NCBI GenBank assembly: GCA_963974645.1
Contig: CAXBEA010000159.1
Location: forward strand, 1-5,891
Direction: 5' to 3'
DNA: 5,891 nt
Source of the DNA: Motiliproteus sp963974645
Lineage (GTDB): Bacteria; Pseudomonadota; Gammaproteobacteria; Pseudomonadales; Balneatricaceae
Both the position numbers and the translations under genes were made by a program. The notes under the pieces were generated by a model. The model saw only the letters and a list, made by a program, of their open reading frames with translations. It searched no databases and was not told the DNA's origin. Numbering within the stretch: position 1 is the stretch's first letter; each line of letters starts with the position of its first letter. Of the stretch, positions 5,314 through 5,891 are shown piece after piece.

Positions 5314-5891
5314 GTGAATATTTTATTGCTTAGCGCCTACCATGCGGTCAGCCATAAGTACTGGTGCGATGGGCTTGTCGCAGCCTTTCCAGAATATAAT
5401 TGGCAGTATCTGACCCTGCCGCCGCGCTTCTTTAATTGGCGGGTACGAGGCGCGCCTCTATCCTGGCTAACCGGGGACTCAGCGGTGCTGGCAAAGAAGT
5501 ACGATCTGTTAATCGTAACCTCGATGGTTGATTTGGCGACGTTGAAGGGGCTGTTTCCGAGTTTGGCCCACACACCGAGTCTGTGCTATTTCCATGAAAA
5601 CCAATTTGAATACCCTAAAACTAGACAGCAGCATGCCAGTGTTGATGCGCAGATGGTGAATCTCTATGCGGCACTTGCCGCAGATCGGGTGGTGTTTAAT
5701 TCTGCATTCAATAGAGACAGTTTTTTTAGCGGGGTTAATCGCTTGTTAGCAAAACTCCCCGACCATCGACCTGCAGTCATAGAGCCGCTGTTGATCGCTA
5801 AGGCAGAAGTGCTGCCGGTACCCCTGAACGATTCGGTAGTATCGAGGTTCTTAAGCACAGGACCCGATCAGGGGGTCTGCCAGCGCTGGGG
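5314..5891 (+). CDS. tRNA-queuosine alpha-mannosyltransferase-like glycosyltransferase (DUF3524/QTMAN family), N-terminal part
   Basis: The visible 192 codons start at GTG and run off the right edge without a stop. The N-terminus, MNILLLSAYHAVSHKYWCDG, followed by LTLPPRFFNWRVRG (33-46), LLIVTSMVDLATLKGL (65-80) and HENQFEYP (94-101), is the signature of the DUF3524 domain (PF12038). That domain is the N-terminal Rossmann half of the GT-B enzyme known in animals as QTMAN/GTDC1, which adds mannose from GDP-mannose to queuosine-34 of tRNA-Asp. The segment AALAADRVVFNSAFNRDSFF (124-143) also matches. The C-terminal donor-binding half lies outside the window. The family's usual bacterial length is about 350-400 residues, so roughly half is seen. 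No signal peptide; cytoplasmic. Sugar donor and tRNA target in bacteria are inferred by homology. It is divergent from the DUF3135 gene, and no queuosine biosynthesis gene lies in the window. Confidence 0.88.
   Translation, partial: MNILLLSAYHAVSHKYWCDGLVAAFPEYNWQYLTLPPRFFNWRVRGAPLSWLTGDSAVLAKKYDLLIVTSMVDLATLKGLFPSLAHTPSLCYFHENQFEYPKTRQQHASVDAQMVNLYAALAADRVVFNSAFNRDSFFSGVNRLLAKLPDHRPAVIEPLLIAKAEVLPVPLNDSVVSRFLSTGPDQGVCQRW

Noticed and set aside
5337..5858. Minus-strand open frames of 78 and 64 residues
   Set aside because: They are antisense to the glycosyltransferase, whose plus-strand translation carries clear family motifs throughout.

Overview
The window looks like the chromosome of a Gammaproteobacterium, probably a marine or aquatic one. 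The reasons are a DUF3135 protein beside a bacterial homologue of tRNA-queuosine mannosyltransferase, a three-gene envelope operon of a kind common in that group, mid-range GC, and ordinary AGGA-type ribosome binding sites. This placement is by protein resemblance recalled from memory, not by a search. No mobile element, CRISPR array, tRNA or rRNA was seen.

Positions 1-4354, minus strand: a compact operon transcribed from right to left. It encodes a 12-helix MMPL/RND-family inner-membrane transporter (782 aa), then after one base a secreted LolA-like periplasmic protein (268 aa), then after 32 bases a secreted beta-barrel protein whose C-terminus runs off the left edge (388 residues visible). 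One protein for each envelope layer suggests a trans-envelope route for a lipid or other hydrophobic molecule, inferred from architecture; the substrate is unknown. No membrane-fusion protein or TolC-type channel is present, so this is not a classical tripartite drug efflux pump.

Positions 4355-4759: a 405-base non-coding stretch. It holds the probable operon promoter, with a perfect TATAAT on the minus strand and a perfect 8-bp inverted repeat whose arms lie on either side of it (candidate operator). Further upstream are several short inverted repeats.

Positions 4760-5137, minus strand: a small DUF3135 protein (125 aa). Positions 5138-5313: a divergent intergenic region with a reasonable promoter for the DUF3135 gene and a 20-bp-spaced direct repeat. 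Positions 5314-5891, plus strand: the first 192 residues of a DUF3524/QTMAN-type glycosyltransferase starting at GTG and running off the right edge. It probably glycosylates queuosine in tRNA.

The two right-hand genes have no visible functional link to the envelope operon.
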